Source: Nymphaea colorata
Lineage: Eukaryota > Streptophyta > Magnoliopsida > Nymphaeales > Nymphaeaceae
NCBI RefSeq assembly: GCF_008831285.2
Contig: NC_045151.1
Coordinates: 3,841,544-3,905,543 of the forward strand
DNA: 64,000 bases
Direction: 5' to 3'
The notes beneath the pieces are model-generated. The model saw nothing but the letters and a program-made list of their open reading frames with translations. It made no database searches and had not been told where the DNA came from. Of the stretch, positions 11,204 through 22,960 are shown one piece after another. The translations under genes were made by a program, and so were the position numbers. The stretch's first letter is position 1, and each line of letters begins with the position of its first letter.

Positions 11204-11560
11204 CTAATTGGTATGTATAGAGATACCATGAATGTTGTCTTCACATTTTGACAGGGATAAGATAGGAACCACAATTGAGCTACCTGTTTTGAGAAGCGAT
11301 GTTTTATGCAATATTCTGTGATGCCTCCTTCCCTCTTCCTCCCACCCAGCTGTGTTAACTGGCATCCCTGGTTTAACATAGCTTGGGGGAGGGGCCGCCA
11401 AGACTACACCAATTCTTGGGCTGCCGGTGGTGGCAGCAGAGATGGGTGGAATAATCCACCCATCTTTTGGTAACACAAAACGGCGGATTTGGGGAGAGGA
11501 GAGTGAGGCTGCTGCCGGCACTTGTGGATGAGGGATGGAGGAAGGGATTGAGAAAATCAC
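11204..11560 (-). other. ORF X, left-arm copy (118 residues)
   Basis: A GC-richer stretch with an open frame containing W-I-I-P-P-I-S-A-A-T-T-G-S-P-R-I-G-V-V-L. The same frame is open in the right arm (30,423-30,767) and in part at 55,721-55,927. It is rich in Pro and Ser. I do not recognise it on either strand. Base composition unlike the flanks suggests a captured gene fragment. It precedes R1 in each copy. Confidence 0.35.
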
Positions 11561-11704
11561 AAGAGGATGAAGGCATCGGGGAGAGAGAAGATGTTAAAAT
11601 TACTGAAAAAAAACAAAGAAGCCAACATCTAAGGATTCCGACCTAAAGATCATATGGCTCAAATCAACTGTCACTTTTGACATATTAATACTAGAAGCAT
11701 GGTT

Positions 11705-11752
<48 letters not shown>

Positions 11753-11974
11753 TGTCTCTTTATTTATGACATTCCAAAGAGTGTTTTTGTTACCAAATGC
11801 CCTCTTTAAGGCTTATTTAGTTTCCTACGAAGAAATGAGCATTGCATGCTTTGCATGTTCCCTTTTTAAAAAATGTAAACATGGTTTAGGGCTGGCAAGT
11901 TAGGGTGGTCGTATGTCAATCATAGATTGCCAAAGAAAAGCCAAGTATCTTCTTATCATTATGTGATTCGGAAC

Positions 11975-12540
11975 CATTAAATACGTAAGTAGTGTTAGAC
12001 AAGAAGAAAATTATGTTTTACAATACATAGCCACACCTTTGTCTTAATATCACCTACCATAGCCATTCCTACACTGCCTTTTTGGCGACCCCATGACCTT
12101 ATTCTATTCTAGTGCTGGATAATTTTCAGTCATACACTGACCTTGATGGGACCTTGACTCCCCACCAATCATGCTACACCTCATTCAAAAACCAATTTTT
12201 AAGCAAAACATATTAAACATAACAGAAAGAGAATGTTTGTATGTCTGAAAAGACCAAACTTCTCCCTAACACACTTTCACCATTAGATCAAAATGCAATG
12301 GTAAAATTATTGTAAAAAAGATCACCATAAATAGTGTTCAGTATCATAAAATTAGTTTAGTATTCCATGAATCTATTTCAATGGTTATGGTAGTTTGATG
12401 AATCACTAAAGGTAGTGTTTCATGAATCTATCCTCAAACTTATTACAACTTGACAACACTCTTGTTCCAATTGCTAAACAACTCTTGAAAAAAATTTAAA
12501 AAAGAGATAACATATAAAGCTTGTTTGTGTTTTTGACCAT
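11975..12540 (-). repeat. R2 repeat module, left arm
   Basis: Minus-strand copy of R2, matching 29,340-29,870 and 55,310-55,720. It includes the words TTTAGTGATTCATCAAACTACC and GTGGGGAGTCAAGGTCCCATC in inverted, slightly altered form. Confidence 0.7.
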
Positions 12541-12672
12541 TGGCTGGGTACTGCAGGGAATGGGTTTGTCATAGCCGGACAACTAGAACTCATGTCTAGA
12601 TCTTCCTTTCACAAATATTTTTGAAAAACTGGATAAATAAAGTAAAAAAGAAAAAAAAACATAATAAATGAG

Positions 12673-12898
12673 CCTGTGCCCGTACCATGGCTTGGTCTTG
12701 AGAGTGGATATTGTTGAGCACCACGCAAGAGCTCATGCAACACATCATCCATTTATACATTTACTTTTTACAATTTTCATTTGAGCCCCATAACTTTGGA
12801 TATATTCCTATAAATGAGCTTCCATTTTTCTCCTCAACTTTGTATATCTACTCGTGTGGTGTGGTGGCTTGATTTTATTCACTCTAGTATAAGGAGGC
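12673..12898 (-). repeat. R3-tail segment flanked by a direct repeat
   Basis: Matches 54,905-55,110 inverted and, more weakly, the tails after the foldbacks at 23,740 and 50,490. It is flanked by near-identical A-rich words of about 28 bp ending ATAATAAATGAGC at about 12,643-12,672 and 12,899-12,927. The flanking repeat suggests duplication during a rearrangement. Confidence 0.55.
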
Positions 12899-12929
12899 AA
12901 AAAAGAAAAGAAAAAAACATAATAAATGA

Positions 12930-13644
12930 GCGGCTCACGTATTTAGGTCCATCCAACTCCAGTATTGAATTAAAGTTAGGTATCTCCGCCCTTGGCAGCA
13001 GGTAAACGTGCCGCTCACGTCCATTTCCATCATTTTCTTCCCTTAGGAGAGGGAGAGAGAGGTATTGGTGTGTCTATTTCGCCTTACTTTTTCCTATTTC
13101 AGCCTTCCTCTTGTTCCTTTCTTTGGCACTCATAAGATTTAAATTTTGTGTGTGGACAACAATCTGCTCTCTTTCCTATACTGAAAACAATCACAGATAG
13201 CTTGCTTCGGCCCTTATATTGTCAAAATGTATGTTCAATGAATTGGCTGCAAACTCAATGCTTCTGTTCCGTTCTATGGGACCGTGTCCATCAAATTCTT
13301 CCATGGCAATATCATTGTTCCATATTGAGTGGGACATGGAAATGGTTCTCTTCACCATCCATGCCATGTGGACAACTGTATGATTTTTTAAAGAAAAGTT
13401 CCAATGCATGCTGCCAGCAGGTTCTCGAAGTTGTTAGAAATAAATTTTAGGGTCCTTTGGTTTAATAAAAATCGCATGATTGATTCTTTATGCCTTGGAA
13501 TGTGGATCATTATGTGCCGCCCTAGCTTGAACTTTTGAGTGATGGTGAGCAAATCATACGAATGATCAATGTGCTTAGATGAGATTCATAAGAATAAATA
13601 ATGTGAATAAAATCAGAAATTAATATCAAAATTTGAAACAGTCC
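12930..13644. other. Single-copy stretch before the gap, nothing recognised
   Basis: No match to other parts of the window was seen. It contains a 100-codon frame (13,148-13,450, plus) with no recognisable domain and no conserved copy to test it. It ends at the assembly gap. Confidence 0.5.
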
Positions 13645-13744
13645 NNNNNNNNNNNNNNNNNNNNNNNNNNNNNNNNNNNNNNNNNNNNNNNNNNNNNNNN
13701 NNNNNNNNNNNNNNNNNNNNNNNNNNNNNNNNNNNNNNNNNNNN
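13645..13744. other. Assembly gap of 100 N
   Basis: Exactly 100 ambiguous bases, the usual placeholder for a gap of unknown size. Order and orientation of 1-13,644 relative to the rest therefore rest on scaffolding evidence. Confidence 1.
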
Positions 13745-14970
13745 TCCTGGTTGAACTTTGAAAACTATTTAGTAGATCAATTCGGTGAAGTAATTCATAT
13801 CTCACGATTAAGGAATTTGATATTAAGTTCATGATTGAATCTCAAATTAAGTACTGATCCGATTTTAGAAATACAGGATTTGAAACTAGGTCCAAATGTG
13901 ATTACAAGGTGCACCTAAAAATGGATTTATGTAATTGAAAAAATGTAATGCATATGATATATATTCAAGAATTTCAATAGCTTCTTTTTGCATTAACTGA
14001 AATCCTAACTTTTCTTCTCGAATGAAGCATGGATGGAGCCATGATACATTTAACTGCAGTATATATTGATCAAATATGAGGACTATGGAACAGATTATTG
14101 GATGATTAGTCAATAGTTTGTATTTCAAAAGGTTCGACATTAGTTTTCTTCGTCTTTGGCATAAATAATATGAATAATGATAATCATTCTAGTACTTCAG
14201 AAGGTACGACATAATTTATCTTGAAAATATATGTCATAAATTGTTTACCTTTTTGAAAACATTATTTATAATAACACCTCACTAAGATGTAACAAAATAA
14301 TTAACCTCTATCAAAGACGTAATCCAATATATATATATATATATATAAATAATAAATATATTAATATAATATATATAATATATATATATATAAAGCTTCA
14401 TTGCCAAATATAATACTAAAAATCTAAAGTTTCTATTTGGTTATCAATATGTTGTGACACAAGCTTTTTTTACTTGTGCATATGCTTCCAAATTTGAATA
14501 ATTTTCTGCACTAGTTCTAAACTTTATCACCCATTGTATAATTCTATGACTTCTAGTTTTTAAGCAATGTTTGATGTGAGGGCCCTTTTTCCCGACACAT
14601 TATCTCAATTAAAGCACAATTGGCAGTGGTAAATTATAAGTGGCCTTGATGTCAACAATAATATGAAACCTAACCATCTTGTCATGATAGAACATGAAAT
14701 TCAACAACAATATTGAAACCTAAATTCCATTCTTGTTTTTGATACATGAAACTTGAGTTTTTTTTACTTATGCGTATAATGTTGATACATAGAAGCCTGA
14801 GTTTTTTTACTTATGCATATATTGTTGATATATTGAAACCTAAATTTTTTTCCTTTTTTTTTTTACTTATGTGTATAATGTTGCCTGAATGTCATTTCAT
14901 GATCTTTCCTGCTTACATATGTTCTTTCTATACATTTGATGTTGAAGGACAAATCCAAGTATCATACTGA
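13745..14970 (+). repeat. R1 repeat module, array copy 1, first
   Basis: Closest match is 56,935-58,250. It carries the R1 landmarks in order: CTGATCCGATTTTAGAAATAC, TTGGCATAAA, the AT-rich slot (14,329-14,393), GTTATCAATATGTTGTGACAC and GAAGGACAAATCCAAGTATC. Many small deletions relative to the 56.9-kb copy make it more degenerate. Confidence 0.75.
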
Positions 14971-15449
14971 GCTGCTAAGGTTTGATAAGGTGATCTCAGC
15001 CGTCTTATCCCTGTCATAATGCAAGACACACTAAGGTATCTCCGTACATGCCAACTAGATAATATCTGCATTACTTCATCTCCAAGAGGGTTTACCAATA
15101 GTGAGACAACATATGTTGATGCAACAATTCCCACTAGCATGATTTCCAAATTAAGGGCAATAGTTATGGATATTCACTTAAAATAAATCTAATCTGAATG
15201 TGAAATCCCACTGCATATTTATGTATATCTGAAATCGAATTTGAACGTGACTTGATGTCAACTCTTAAATTAGAAGCTAATTTGGTTCCTTATCCTATAT
15301 TAATTTTTTCATCTCTGATTTTCAAAAGGTTCAATGGATTATCCATCCAAATGGGACATACATTGACATCCTAATAGAGAATGGATAGATAGCTAGAAAA
15401 TATCCATACACATCAACAACCTTGAAGTATTTCACTCTCATTTCAAATT

Positions 15450-16680
15450 CATTATCCTTTGAAATAAAACAAAAGTGCTACAATGGTTCCCATAAGCAAT
15501 ATGGCCTCATGTAAACAGAGTTCTAGTGACCCATCACTCTTGTCCAACAGATAGTAAATTTGAAACTATTTAGTAGATCAATCTAGTGAAGTAGTTACAT
15601 ATCTCACGAGTATGGAATCTTATATCAAGTTTCAGGATTGAATCTCAAACTTTGTACTGATCCGATTTTAGAAATACAAGGTTACAAAGAGCACGTAAAA
15701 GATGGATTTAAGTAATTGTAAAGATGATACACATGATATATATTGAAGATATTCAATAGCTTTTTTTTACGTCAACTGGAATCTTTACTTCTCTTCGTGA
15801 GAAGGAGCTTGGATGGAGCCATGACACATTAACTGCAGCATATATTGATTGAAGATCAGGACTATGAGAACTAATTTATAGGCCAATTGGCCAATTAGTT
15901 GGTGATTCACAAGGTTCGACATTACTATTTTTCGTCTTTGGCTTAAAAAAATAAATAATAATTACTCTAGCACTTCACAAGCTATGAAATAATTTTTTTA
16001 TGAAAATATAAATTATTGCTCATTCATCTTTTTGAAAATTTTTATTTTACATGTAACATGTCGCTAATCATGTAACGAAATTAATTAAATGTCTCATAAT
16101 CAATGCATATTTATATGTATATATATATAGCATTCACAAATATTAATATTAAAGTCTGAAATTTCGATTAGTGTTATCAAATATGTTGTGACACAAACTT
16201 TTTTACAAGTGCAAATAGCTTGCAAATTTGAATAATATCTTGCACTAATGCTAGAACTATAGCACCCACTGTATAAATCTTTGACATCTAGTTTTTAAGC
16301 AATGTTGAATGTGAGAGCTCATTTAGCCAACTCTATTATCTCAATTAAAGCACAAGCATAAGTTAGGAAAATTTAGATACAAATACATGAAGTTTGGAAT
16401 GTACAATTGGTAGTGGTAAATGATAAATGGCTTCCAATGTCAACAATAGTATTTAAATCTAAAATTGCCATTCTTGTCATGATAGACACATAAAAATGTC
16501 AACAACAATATTGAAACCTAAAATTGCCATTCTTGTTTTGATACATCGAAACCAGAGTTTTTTTACTTATGCATATTGTGTTGCTTGAAATGTTATTTTC
16601 CAATATCTTCCTGATCACATATATTTTTTCTATAAATTTGGTTGTTGAAGGACAAATCCAAGTATGTTACTGAGCTTTCT
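15450..16680 (+). repeat. R1 repeat module, array copy 1, second
   Basis: A second tandem R1 starting about 1.6 kb after the first and collinear with 42,200-43,500 and 58,780-59,995. Its AT slot (16,104-16,130) is short. It ends with GAAGGACAAATCCAAGTAT and is followed by the hAT-like MITE. Confidence 0.8.
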
Positions 16681-16726
16681 GGTGGTGATCTCAAGTTTTA
16701 TTCAGTGGTTTGTGAAGGTATGGTAG

Positions 16727-16884
16727 CAGGGGCAAAGCCAGGGGAGGCGAAAGGGGTCATAGAAAAAATCTAATGTAATTTCACTTACCATGTATAGAAG
16801 CTTTGAAAGTTACATTTCAACCCTCGTCAAAATTTTTAAACTATGGTTCGGCCATTCTAATAAAAATTCCAAGCTCTGCCTTTG
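16727..16884 (+). mobile_element. hAT (Tip100-like) MITE remnant, copy 1
   Basis: Starts CAGGGGCAAAGCCAGGGG and ends CCAAGCTCTGCCTTTG, imperfect inverted ends that fit the CAGGGGCGGAGCCA type of Tip100-like hAT elements. The word ATGGTA lies just before the element and TGGTA again a few bases after it, a possible remnant of the 8-bp target duplication. About 160 bp with no coding capacity. Other copies are at 43,549, 60,043 and 54,040, so insertion predates the array duplications. Confidence 0.5.
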
Positions 16885-17171
16885 CTTGGTTAATGCTGGT
16901 ACTGCTTGCACTTGCTTTTCTTAAAAAATTATGTGCTATATTATATATGGTACATGGCTTTCACTTGACATTTGTCATTCTTTGTGATTTTAATTACACA
17001 GTTTCTTGTTGTTACCATTTTTGAATATTCACCTTCGAAGGTGATTTTGCTATTTTAGCAGTACATCACATGCCATCACAGTAGTGATCCCTACATTGAA
17101 ACATATGGACAAGTTACAAATAAAAGGAATTGGGGCAGCAGGTGCATGGCCTTTGTGCTTCACTTAGTTTA

Positions 17172-17576
17172 GACTTCAGGAAGACAGTTAGTCAGGATTA
17201 CCCAAGCCTCCAAGAGACAGGTAGACACAATTTAAGAATGTTTGCTATAACATTCTGGTGGGTCTTTCTCAGTCCATTGAGATGCTGAAAATGAAAAAGA
17301 AAGTGAGAATTCAAAAGTGTTGTAAGCAAAAGTGACTGATTGTGGCTGAAAGACCTCGTTTCGTCACTGTTGGAAACAAGGAACAATCAGTACTTTTGCT
17401 TACAATTACAATAGCACTATACATACCTTTGAATTGTTGCTTCCTTCGCCATTTTCAGCTTCTCAATGGATTGACAAAAAGCCACCACTGTCTTATTGCC
17501 AATGTTCTTACATTGTGTATAATTTCCTGTCTCATGGAGTCTTGGGTGCAGCTGTTTAATTGTCTTCCCGAAGTCC
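17172..17576 (+). repeat. R3 foldback hairpin, copy 1
   Basis: The first arm (from GACTTCAGGAAGACAGTTAG) pairs with the reverse complement of the second arm (ending CTTCCCGAAGTC) over about 190 nt with scattered mismatches, closing on a loop of about 40 nt. The inner stem near 17,320-17,345 and 17,385-17,408 is almost perfect apart from a one-base insertion. If transcribed, it would fold into a long double-stranded stem. It is not a recognised gene. Confidence 0.75.
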
Positions 17577-17959
17577 ACATCAAGTGAAGCACAAAGCCAT
17601 GTTATACCTCATTTATTTTGCTTAGAACCTTATCATGCCTGTGTCTCTCTTTACATTCTACTAAATCACCTTTTTGAGAAGAAAAAACACTATATTATAT
17701 ATATATATAGTGTGTGTGTGTGTGTCTGGCCAATGATTGGAAGTTGTCATTGAATAACAATCGTAATTAATAGAATTGGCATTGATGTATGGTGTCTCTT
17801 TTGCCTTCTTCATTTTCCAGAAATATTGCTTATTCTACTATAAACTTTGAAGAGTTGTGTAGTTTCCCTTGCTAACATCACATGGATTTTTGGATCCAGC
17901 TTCCAAGTAGAAGATCTGGACCCAAGTTCTAGTGGAACCACTATGAGAAACCCCTTCCC

Positions 17960-18120
17960 TATAAAAAAGGTGGATTTACCGGCAAACCCAAAATGTCAGT
18001 AAAAGTTTTACTGATGTAGTAGATGGCGAATAAAATGTTAGTAAAACTTTTACTGACATCTATAGAGGCCGTTAATGAAGAAAATGTTGGTAAAAATTAT
18101 CACCGACAATTTTGTGGCAC
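17960..18120 (+). mobile_element. CACTA-like subterminal palindromes, copy 1
   Basis: Near-palindromic words GTCAGTAAAAGTTTTACTGA (17,995-18,014) and TTAGTAAAACTTTTACTGAC (18,038-18,057), then a GTTGGTAAAAATTATCACCGAC-like word. CACTA (En/Spm) elements have subterminal arrays of this kind. No clear CACTACAAGAAA terminus was seen; the nearest is CTACTACAAGAAA at about 18,592. The class is therefore tentative. Confidence 0.35.
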
Positions 18121-18316
18121 ATATCACTGCACAGATTGGTGTAGGCATCTTCAACGATGCATGATCGATCCAACGTGAAGTTGAGTTGAAAGAAAAATAA
18201 GGAGAATAATTTGATGGGCATTTTAATCATCTAATATTTGTTATACCATTTCTCGTTTATCTCTCAACCGTCCATTACGTTAGATGAGACAGCCTTCATG
18301 AATCAGCATTCACTCA

Positions 18317-18319
<3 letters not shown>

Positions 18320-18366
<47 letters not shown>
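18320..18366. repeat. AT microsatellite
   Basis: A pure (TA)n tract after CACTCACTCA. The equivalent tract is longer at 61,646-61,705. At 45,150-45,207 the slot holds CT, CA and TA tracts instead. Confidence 0.95.
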
Positions 18367-18367
<1 letters not shown>

Positions 18368-18479
18368 TATTCCCTTGAAAATAAAAGGCCAAAGTGCTGA
18401 ACTAAACTAAAAATGGAGTTTTATAGGTATGGTAATTGTTTCTTAATTAGTGTGCATCGGAAACTTTTCGCACACTGTA

Positions 18480-18797
18480 TCATGTCCTATTAAGTACCAT
18501 GGAAAATGGAGAACTCAACTGATAGTAACCGAAATTGCTGTAATTAGTATGCTTATTCATGACTTAGTGTGTGCATTCGGTTGACAGAGCGCTACTACAA
18601 GAAAGGAGTTGAACATGACATTGAGAAAAAGCATTCTTGGGCTTTGTAAACTTAATGAACTGGGTTAAAGAGTGTTCTGCTACCTGTTCACGACAGTGTA
18701 GTCCAGAACCGGGCTACAAATGGGAAGAGGTGCTTATTGGCCTATTTACATGGCAACACAGTTTCATGTCCCTCTTAATTCAGGGTATAGTTTTTTT
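18480..18797 (+). repeat. Conserved array segment with short exon-like read
   Basis: Repeated at about 45,450-45,769 and 61,890-62,212. After TTGACAG, a possible splice acceptor at about 18,588, a short frame reads R-Y-Y-K-K-G-V-E-H-D-I-E-K and then shifts into a longer one containing P-G-Y-K-W-E-E-V-L-I-G-L-F-T-W. No family is recognised and the frames are broken. Confidence 0.35.
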
Positions 18798-18961
18798 GGG
18801 GCTTATTTGGCAGTGGTTACAATAACGCATTGTTTCATGTATCAGCATTAATAATTGGAGAAACTACTCAGTAAACATTATGTCATACTACTACGTGAAT
18901 GCCCCTCTAGTTTTAAGATAGATACGTGCATGTATGACTATTGTGATTGCCAAACAAGCCC
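18798..18961. mobile_element. MITE-like element, copy 1
   Basis: Begins GGGGCTTATTTGGCAGTGG and ends GATTGCCAAACAAGCCC, inverted ends of about 14 bp with few mismatches. About 164 bp with no coding capacity. The ends resemble PIF/Harbinger- or hAT-type MITEs; no clear target duplication was found. Copies occur at 45,770 and 62,213. Confidence 0.55.
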
Positions 18962-19117
18962 TTAAGAAACATTGTGTCATCAAGATATTTTTTAAGATAT
19001 AATTTACAGTCTGTCACACAAGTATGATGCATATTTTTATTTACTTTAAAATTGTAGATCTGAGATCAATTCACAATTTATGTGTCACCCAACAATTCAG
19101 TTCTAAGATATAAAAAG

Positions 19118-19315
19118 TCACAAGTACTTTGTTTCTTGACGGGTCGATGCCTTAATGAGCATCAATGGGGTATTTTTGCATTGCAGATGCTTGTTTATAA
19201 ATCTCGATGAACGGTTGTCATTATGAGCATTGATGATGCACCATTTTGTGGTGGGCAATGCTGGAGTCTCCTCAATGACTAGGTGATGGTTTTTTGGGTG
19301 AGCAGAAAGGCCCAC
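19118..19315 (-). other. Repeated unrecognised ORF, copy 1
   Basis: A 65-residue frame starting M-G-L-S-A-H-P-K-N-H-H. It is also open at 46,345-46,617 and 62,539-62,730, with a partial second unit at 46,042-46,236. Many differences between copies change amino acids, so selection on the protein is doubtful. No domain is recognised. Confidence 0.25.
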
Positions 19316-19789
19316 TGCTTCACTAAAGACTAAAGTCTAAGCTTAAGCCCTTGCCTTTTAATGGTTTAAGGTCTTCTTAGGGTAAAAGGTCTGCTTGACA
19401 TGCCATCCTGCTGTACTTGTTTATATGTGACCTCCTTTTTTGTAGTGCAAAAAGTTGTTCAGAAAGAAAACTAGCTGCTAACCTGTCCCTGTCTTGTTCG
19501 TTGCAATAACGTCCTTTAGAACGGGCATGCATAGGGTTGCAGGTGGACAGATTTTAAACACCATTGTTCGTGTTCAAATAGAAGCACATCTAGTGGTGCA
19601 CTAGTCATTAAAATTTCAATAGTTTACGTGAATGATCAATTATCTCAACTTATTTAGTCTACTTTTTCTCAAATTCTGATGACAAATAAATAGGTTAAGA
19701 TATATGGTGATTTTTGGTAGACGTGAATTGTTCAAAATGAAATTTGAAGGCACATAATTCGAATTCTCAGCCTAACCAGAAGTATATAT

Positions 19790-20065
19790 TTGCTAAAATA
19801 AAATAAGATGAAATATATGGTAAAGATTATTAGGATAAACGATCATACCCGTTATTCCTATGTATCATTGCTGGGTACATGGCTTCCCTGGATATGGGAA
19901 AGTTGTTTTTTGTCTTTTTTTAGTTCTTTCAATAATGAAAAATGGTTCAGTGTTCGAGCAGATTAGATTTGGATTGGTGTACTATGCAGTGTGCTCAAGA
20001 CCCAATGCATGTCACGCCATATTATTGGGCCCTGAAAAGAAAATTTTCCCTATATTTTCTCTCTT
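19790..20065 (+). repeat. R5 module, copy 1
   Basis: Contains TATATTTGCTAAAATAAAATA, then GGTTCAGTGTTCGAGCAGATT, then TATTGGGCCCTGAAAAGAAAA. It matches 47,050-47,290 and 63,190-63,465, and more weakly the R5 at 24,890. It always precedes R2. Confidence 0.7.
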
Positions 20066-20600
20066 TGTCATTGGGTGTTTAGCAACATGAACATTAAGAG
20101 GACTTCTATGAATATATATCAAAATTAGGATAGGTTCATGAAGCATTACATTTTAGTGTTTCAACAGTATGCTATAATCCTTAAAATAGATTTATGAAAT
20201 ACTAAATTAGTGTTCATGTTACCAAACTGCCCTTTATGGGATTCTTTTTGCTCTAATTTTATCATTGCTCTTAGTTTTTAAAGTAGAACTGAATTATGGG
20301 GCTTTTTGGTCCTTTCAAATGTGCAAACATTTATTTTTCTGTTACATTCAATTTATCTTGCTTAAAAATTGGTTTTTGGCTGATATATAGCATGATCGTT
20401 GGGGAGTCAAGGTCCCATCAAGGTGAATGTATGACTGAAAAATGTGGACATACATAAGACAGGTGAACTTGGTAGACTTTTTTTTTAGGTTTAGAATAAG
20501 TTCATGACGTCTCTACAATGTGTGTGTTTGAATGGCTATCGTAGGGTTATCATGGGAAATGTGTGGTCATCAAATGTGGGCGTCTTTAAAAACACATAAA
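20066..20600 (+). repeat. R2 module, copy 1a
   Basis: It starts GGTGTTTAGCAACATGAA, and about 150 bp later has TTACCAAACTGCCC, partly inverted ends like a short MITE. TTTTTGGTCCTTTCAAATGTGCAAACA and GTTGGGGAGTCAAGGTCCC follow. It matches 47,290-47,790 closely. Confidence 0.65.
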
Positions 20601-20799
20601 TCCTCAAAATACTTGTTTTGAGAGTATTTCATATGATACTTAATTGGATATTCAGAACAGTATTTCATATGAGAGTATCATCAAATGTGGGTGTGTTTTC
20701 TTTCTCTTTTTCAGAACAGTTTAATAAGATCTCTGAATTATATTGAAAATGTTGACATCCATATAAAAAATAGACCATGGACAATTGTTATGAAAATTA

Positions 20800-21240
20800 T
20801 CCAACCATATAAAAAATTTTGAGCTAATTTCACCCTTATTTTAAGTTCTTTAATCCTTCTTTTGCTTTTTATTTTAACAAAAATCCTAATTTCTCTTCAT
20901 AAAACAAGCTTCGATGGATCCATGATACATGTAACCAAAGTACGTATTGATTGAGCAGGAGCATTTTGAGAAGTGATTTATTGTCCGATTGATCGATTTA
21001 GTTTGTAGTTCACAAAGGTTCGACATAATTTTTTTTTTCTTCGATGTAAAAACAAATTATATAACATTCTAGTATTTCACAAGGTACGACATTTTTTTTT
21101 TATAAAAATATAAATGATACACCGTTCACCTCTTTGAAGAAAATTATTTTATAAGTAACACCATGTTAATCATATAATGCAATTAATTAAAATGTTGGAT
21201 GATCAATGCACGTAATCTATATATATGTATATATATATAT
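20800..21240 (+). repeat. Diverged R1 first half, copy 1
   Basis: A divergent R1 subfamily, collinear with 47,930-48,370. It carries AAATCCTAATTTCTCTTCAT, GTTCACAAAGGTTCGACAT and a short AT slot at 21,217-21,240. It then leaves R1 and continues into DNA shared only with about 48,360-48,990. Confidence 0.6.
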
Positions 21241-21779
21241 TCTACATAATGGTTTCATTTCTTAAAATTTTCACTGGCAGTAAAAAAATAAAAGCTTCAA
21301 AGGTACTAAGTGGGCTTTGAGTCTTTGATCTGATTAAAAGTATGTGTTTTATCTAGCCAAATTAATTTTATAACAATATACGGTTAATGCATATACAAGT
21401 ATATTATAAGAGTTATTTTTCTAATGAACAAGAAGAACTTTTGTTAGAACTGTATAAATTTATTTTGAAGAATTCTTTAAACCCGTGCAACATGTCAACC
21501 TCAAGTCTGCAAATCGAAAATTTTTTAGTGACTTAAATGTTTGACACGGAATTGGATTACCCTACAATTTTTTAGCAGCAACCAATTGTTTTGCATTTGT
21601 TTATTTGTCTCAAGATTTTGTCACTAGTGTCAGCGGTCAAATTGCACAATGGTGATGGTTCTTTCATTGTAGATCATTTTTAACTTTTTTGTTCAAATTA
21701 TAAAGAATAATGATTTTGAAAAGTTTCTGTTAATTACATAATTCTCATTGCATAGACAAATGAATCTCATTTTTTCTCT

Positions 21780-21842
21780 CTATATGTCTGCATATATTCA
21801 TGTATATGTACATTTGTGTGTGTGTATGTCTTTCTCTCTCTC

Positions 21843-21938
<96 letters not shown>

Positions 21939-22260
21939 CATTGTCAGTAGGAGTCCCATAAACTATAATTTTATCCATTGATTTTTCCAAGATAGACAGC
22001 TCAGAACAATTCAATAAGGGTATTTTAATAATCTAGCAAAAATGTCTAACTTTTTCTCCCAATTTTTTTCAACCATTTATATTGGAAAAATTATGTGAGA
22101 GAGAAAGAGATTTGTAGGTTTGAGATACATAAACAATATTTTTTCCCATTGATTTGAAGATGGACAGCTGAGAACAATTGAAGAAGGGTATTTTAATAAT
22201 CTAGCATAAGGAGTAACTTTTTCAATCAATTTTTTTCAACCATTTATATTGGAAAAACCA
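21780..22260 (+). repeat. Mixed CT/CA/TA/GA microsatellite and duplicated flank
   Basis: CT runs, (CA)n at about 21,849-21,890, (TA)n to about 21,920 and (GA)n to about 21,938 form one compound tract. The DNA after it (21,938-22,095) is repeated once at 22,105-22,258: both units carry a GGACAGCTnAGAACAATT-type word and GGGTATTTTAATAATCTAGC. The same arrangement occurs at 48,985-49,395. Confidence 0.8.
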
Positions 22261-22326
22261 GTGGTCAAAATGATTTTTTATAGGGTTTGCACCTAGGGTT
22301 TAGTAAGTACCAATTTCTCTCACAAT

Positions 22327-22328
<2 letters not shown>

Positions 22329-22386
<58 letters not shown>

Positions 22387-22960
22387 TCCAATGCAGAAAA
22401 TACTAATATTAAAATCTAACATTTCTATTACTGTTATCAAATACATTGTGGCAAAAACTTTTTTTATTTTTCTGTATAGCTTCCAAATTTAAATAATTTG
22501 CTGCACAAGTACTAGAACTATATCACCGTTGTATAAGTCTATGACATCTTAGTTTTTAGACAATGTTGGATGTGAGAAGTCCTTTTGCCAACTCTATTCT
22601 CTCAAATAAAGCACAAGCATAATTTAGCAAAATTTAGATACAAATACATGAAGTTTGGAATGCACAATTAGTAGTGGTAAATGACAAGTGGCCTCCGATG
22701 TCAACAATAATATTGAAACATAAAATCGTCATTCTTCCCATATTTAAAAGAAAAATGTCAACAACAATATTGGAACCAGAAATGGCCATTCCTGTTTTTG
22801 ATACATCAAAACCTGAGTTTTTTGACTTAAGCGTATAATGTTGCATGAAATGTTATTTTCCAATATCTTACTGCTCACATAAATTTTTTATACAAATTTG
22901 GTTGTTGAAGGACAAATCCAAGTATCATTCTCAGCTTGATAAGAGTGACCTCAAGTTTTA
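22329..22960 (+). repeat. R1 second half with AT slot, copy 1
   Basis: The AT tract 22,329-22,384 occupies the usual R1 slot, followed by the R1 second half up to GAAGGACAAATCCAAGTATC. Matches 49,495-49,800, which is shorter. Confidence 0.7.

Larger units (their letters stand above)
1..12900 (-). repeat. Left arm of large inverted segmental duplication
   Basis: Read on the minus strand, this stretch follows the plus strand of about 29,150-39,566 in order: R2, ORF X, R1, unrecognised DNA, then viral remnant. Base 1 matches about 39,566 and the homology runs off the window edge. The arms differ by point changes, small indels, about 190 bp present only on the left (about 7,320-7,510) and about 2.4 kb present only on the left (about 7,590-9,995). 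The innermost part (12,673-12,898) matches 54,905-55,110 better than the right arm. The inner end lies close to an assembly gap, so this could be a true inverted duplication or a misplaced allele. Alignment was by eye. Confidence 0.85.

Noticed and set aside
13148-13450. 100-codon frame in unique DNA before the gap
   Set aside because: No recognisable domain, no second copy to test conservation, and an overlapping minus frame is also open.
18590-18605. CTACTACAAGAAA taken as a CACTA terminus
   Set aside because: First bases do not read CACTA, no inverted partner was found, and the CACTA-like palindromes lie on the wrong side of it.
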